Shown piece by piece: positions 42,664 through 42,816 of a stretch of DNA of 42,816 bases; the first letter of the stretch is position 1, and the number at the start of each line of letters is the position of its first letter. The notes under the pieces were generated by a model. It saw nothing but the letters and a program-made list of their open reading frames with translations, made no database searches and had not been told where the DNA came from. This DNA is from JANFXS01 sp022791155 (lineage in GTDB: Bacteria > Bacillota > Clostridia > Lachnospirales > Anaerotignaceae): contig CATJUX010000046.1 of NCBI GenBank assembly GCA_949743895.1, forward strand, positions 1 through 42,816. The letters run 5' to 3'. The translations under genes and the position numbers were made by a program.

Positions 42664-42783
42664 CATTCTTCTCTCATCCAGACTGTGACTGTCGGTTTTG
42701 GAATTTCACCAAATCAAAGCAAAAAGCTCTCGCGGACTTTGACCGCCGGCCGGGAATTTCACCCTGCCCTGAAGAACCGTTAT
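42664..42783 (-). promoter_or_regulatory. FMN riboswitch (RFN element)
   Basis: The conserved RFN core is readable on the minus strand: GGGCAGGGTGAAATTCCCG, CCGGCGGT, GATTTGGTGAAATTCC, ACCGACAGT, AGTCTGGATGAGAGAAGAA. The outer P1 stem pairs TTCTTC with GAAGAA. It is complete within the window, ahead of a terminator and ribU; the promoter is probably at or beyond the right edge. Confidence 0.96.
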
Positions 42784-42816
42784 TCTTTTTTATGTCAGCC
42801 GCAAAGCATGTGTTTC

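Overview
The window looks like chromosomal DNA of an anaerobic, amino-acid-fermenting member of the Clostridia (Lachnospirales type). Reasons: AT-rich sequence, AGGAGG-type ribosome binding sites, sigma-A promoters, and a Firmicutes gene repertoire (yqeG, addB, recU, ppaC with CBS/DRTGG domains, a RibU-type riboflavin transporter under an FMN riboswitch). Two near-identical genes match, from memory of the family, the beta-alanyl-CoA:ammonia lyases of Clostridium (Anaerotignum) propionicum. A nearby acyl-CoA dehydrogenase/EtfB/EtfA operon would fit acryloyl-CoA reductase. I therefore suspect an Anaerotignum-like organism using acryloyl-CoA chemistry. No database search was possible.

Layout. 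0.2-3.3 kb (+): yqeG-aroE-aroK-aroQ-efp, a tightly overlapping shikimate/translation operon ending in a terminator. 3.4-10.9 kb (-): a secreted GH26-like glycosidase, then a housekeeping series read from right to left: ACT regulator, UPF0210 protein, PepD dipeptidase, AI-2E exporter, TcdA, RseC-like protein. 11-13.2 kb: tRNA-Arg(CCG) and tRNA-Phe(GAA) transcribed divergently, then ridA, a C_GCAxxG_C_C protein and a bacteriohemerythrin. 13.3-17.3 kb: an FMN-binding-domain protein opposite addB, which has no addA beside it. 17.3-22.8 kb (-): an unknown secreted helical protein, a regulated pyrophosphatase with an M29 aminopeptidase, and a lipid kinase. 22.8-31.6 kb is gene-poor and the most unusual part. 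It holds a hairpin-rich repeat block, the acl1/acl2 pair, an Lsa/CplR-type ABC-F protein behind a roughly 500-nt leader with a six-codon peptide, a lipoprotein, a strong promoter followed by two hairpins and a 31-residue membrane miniprotein, and an NhaC antiporter. 31.6-34.7 kb (-): the EtfA/EtfB/acyl-CoA dehydrogenase operon. 35-42.8 kb (-): recU, a divergent polysaccharide deacetylase, thiI-nifS-rsmE-prmA-DNA alkylation repair, and ribU with its FMN riboswitch at the right edge.

How they work together: acl1/acl2 would interconvert beta-alanyl-CoA and acryloyl-CoA, the dehydrogenase/Etf complex would reduce acryloyl-CoA to propionyl-CoA, and NhaC may handle the linked ion balance (inference). 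The best candidates for follow-up are the ABC-F leader, the hairpin repeat block, and the promoter-hairpin-miniprotein locus at 27.95-28.7 kb. I saw no phage, insertion sequence, CRISPR array or defence system.
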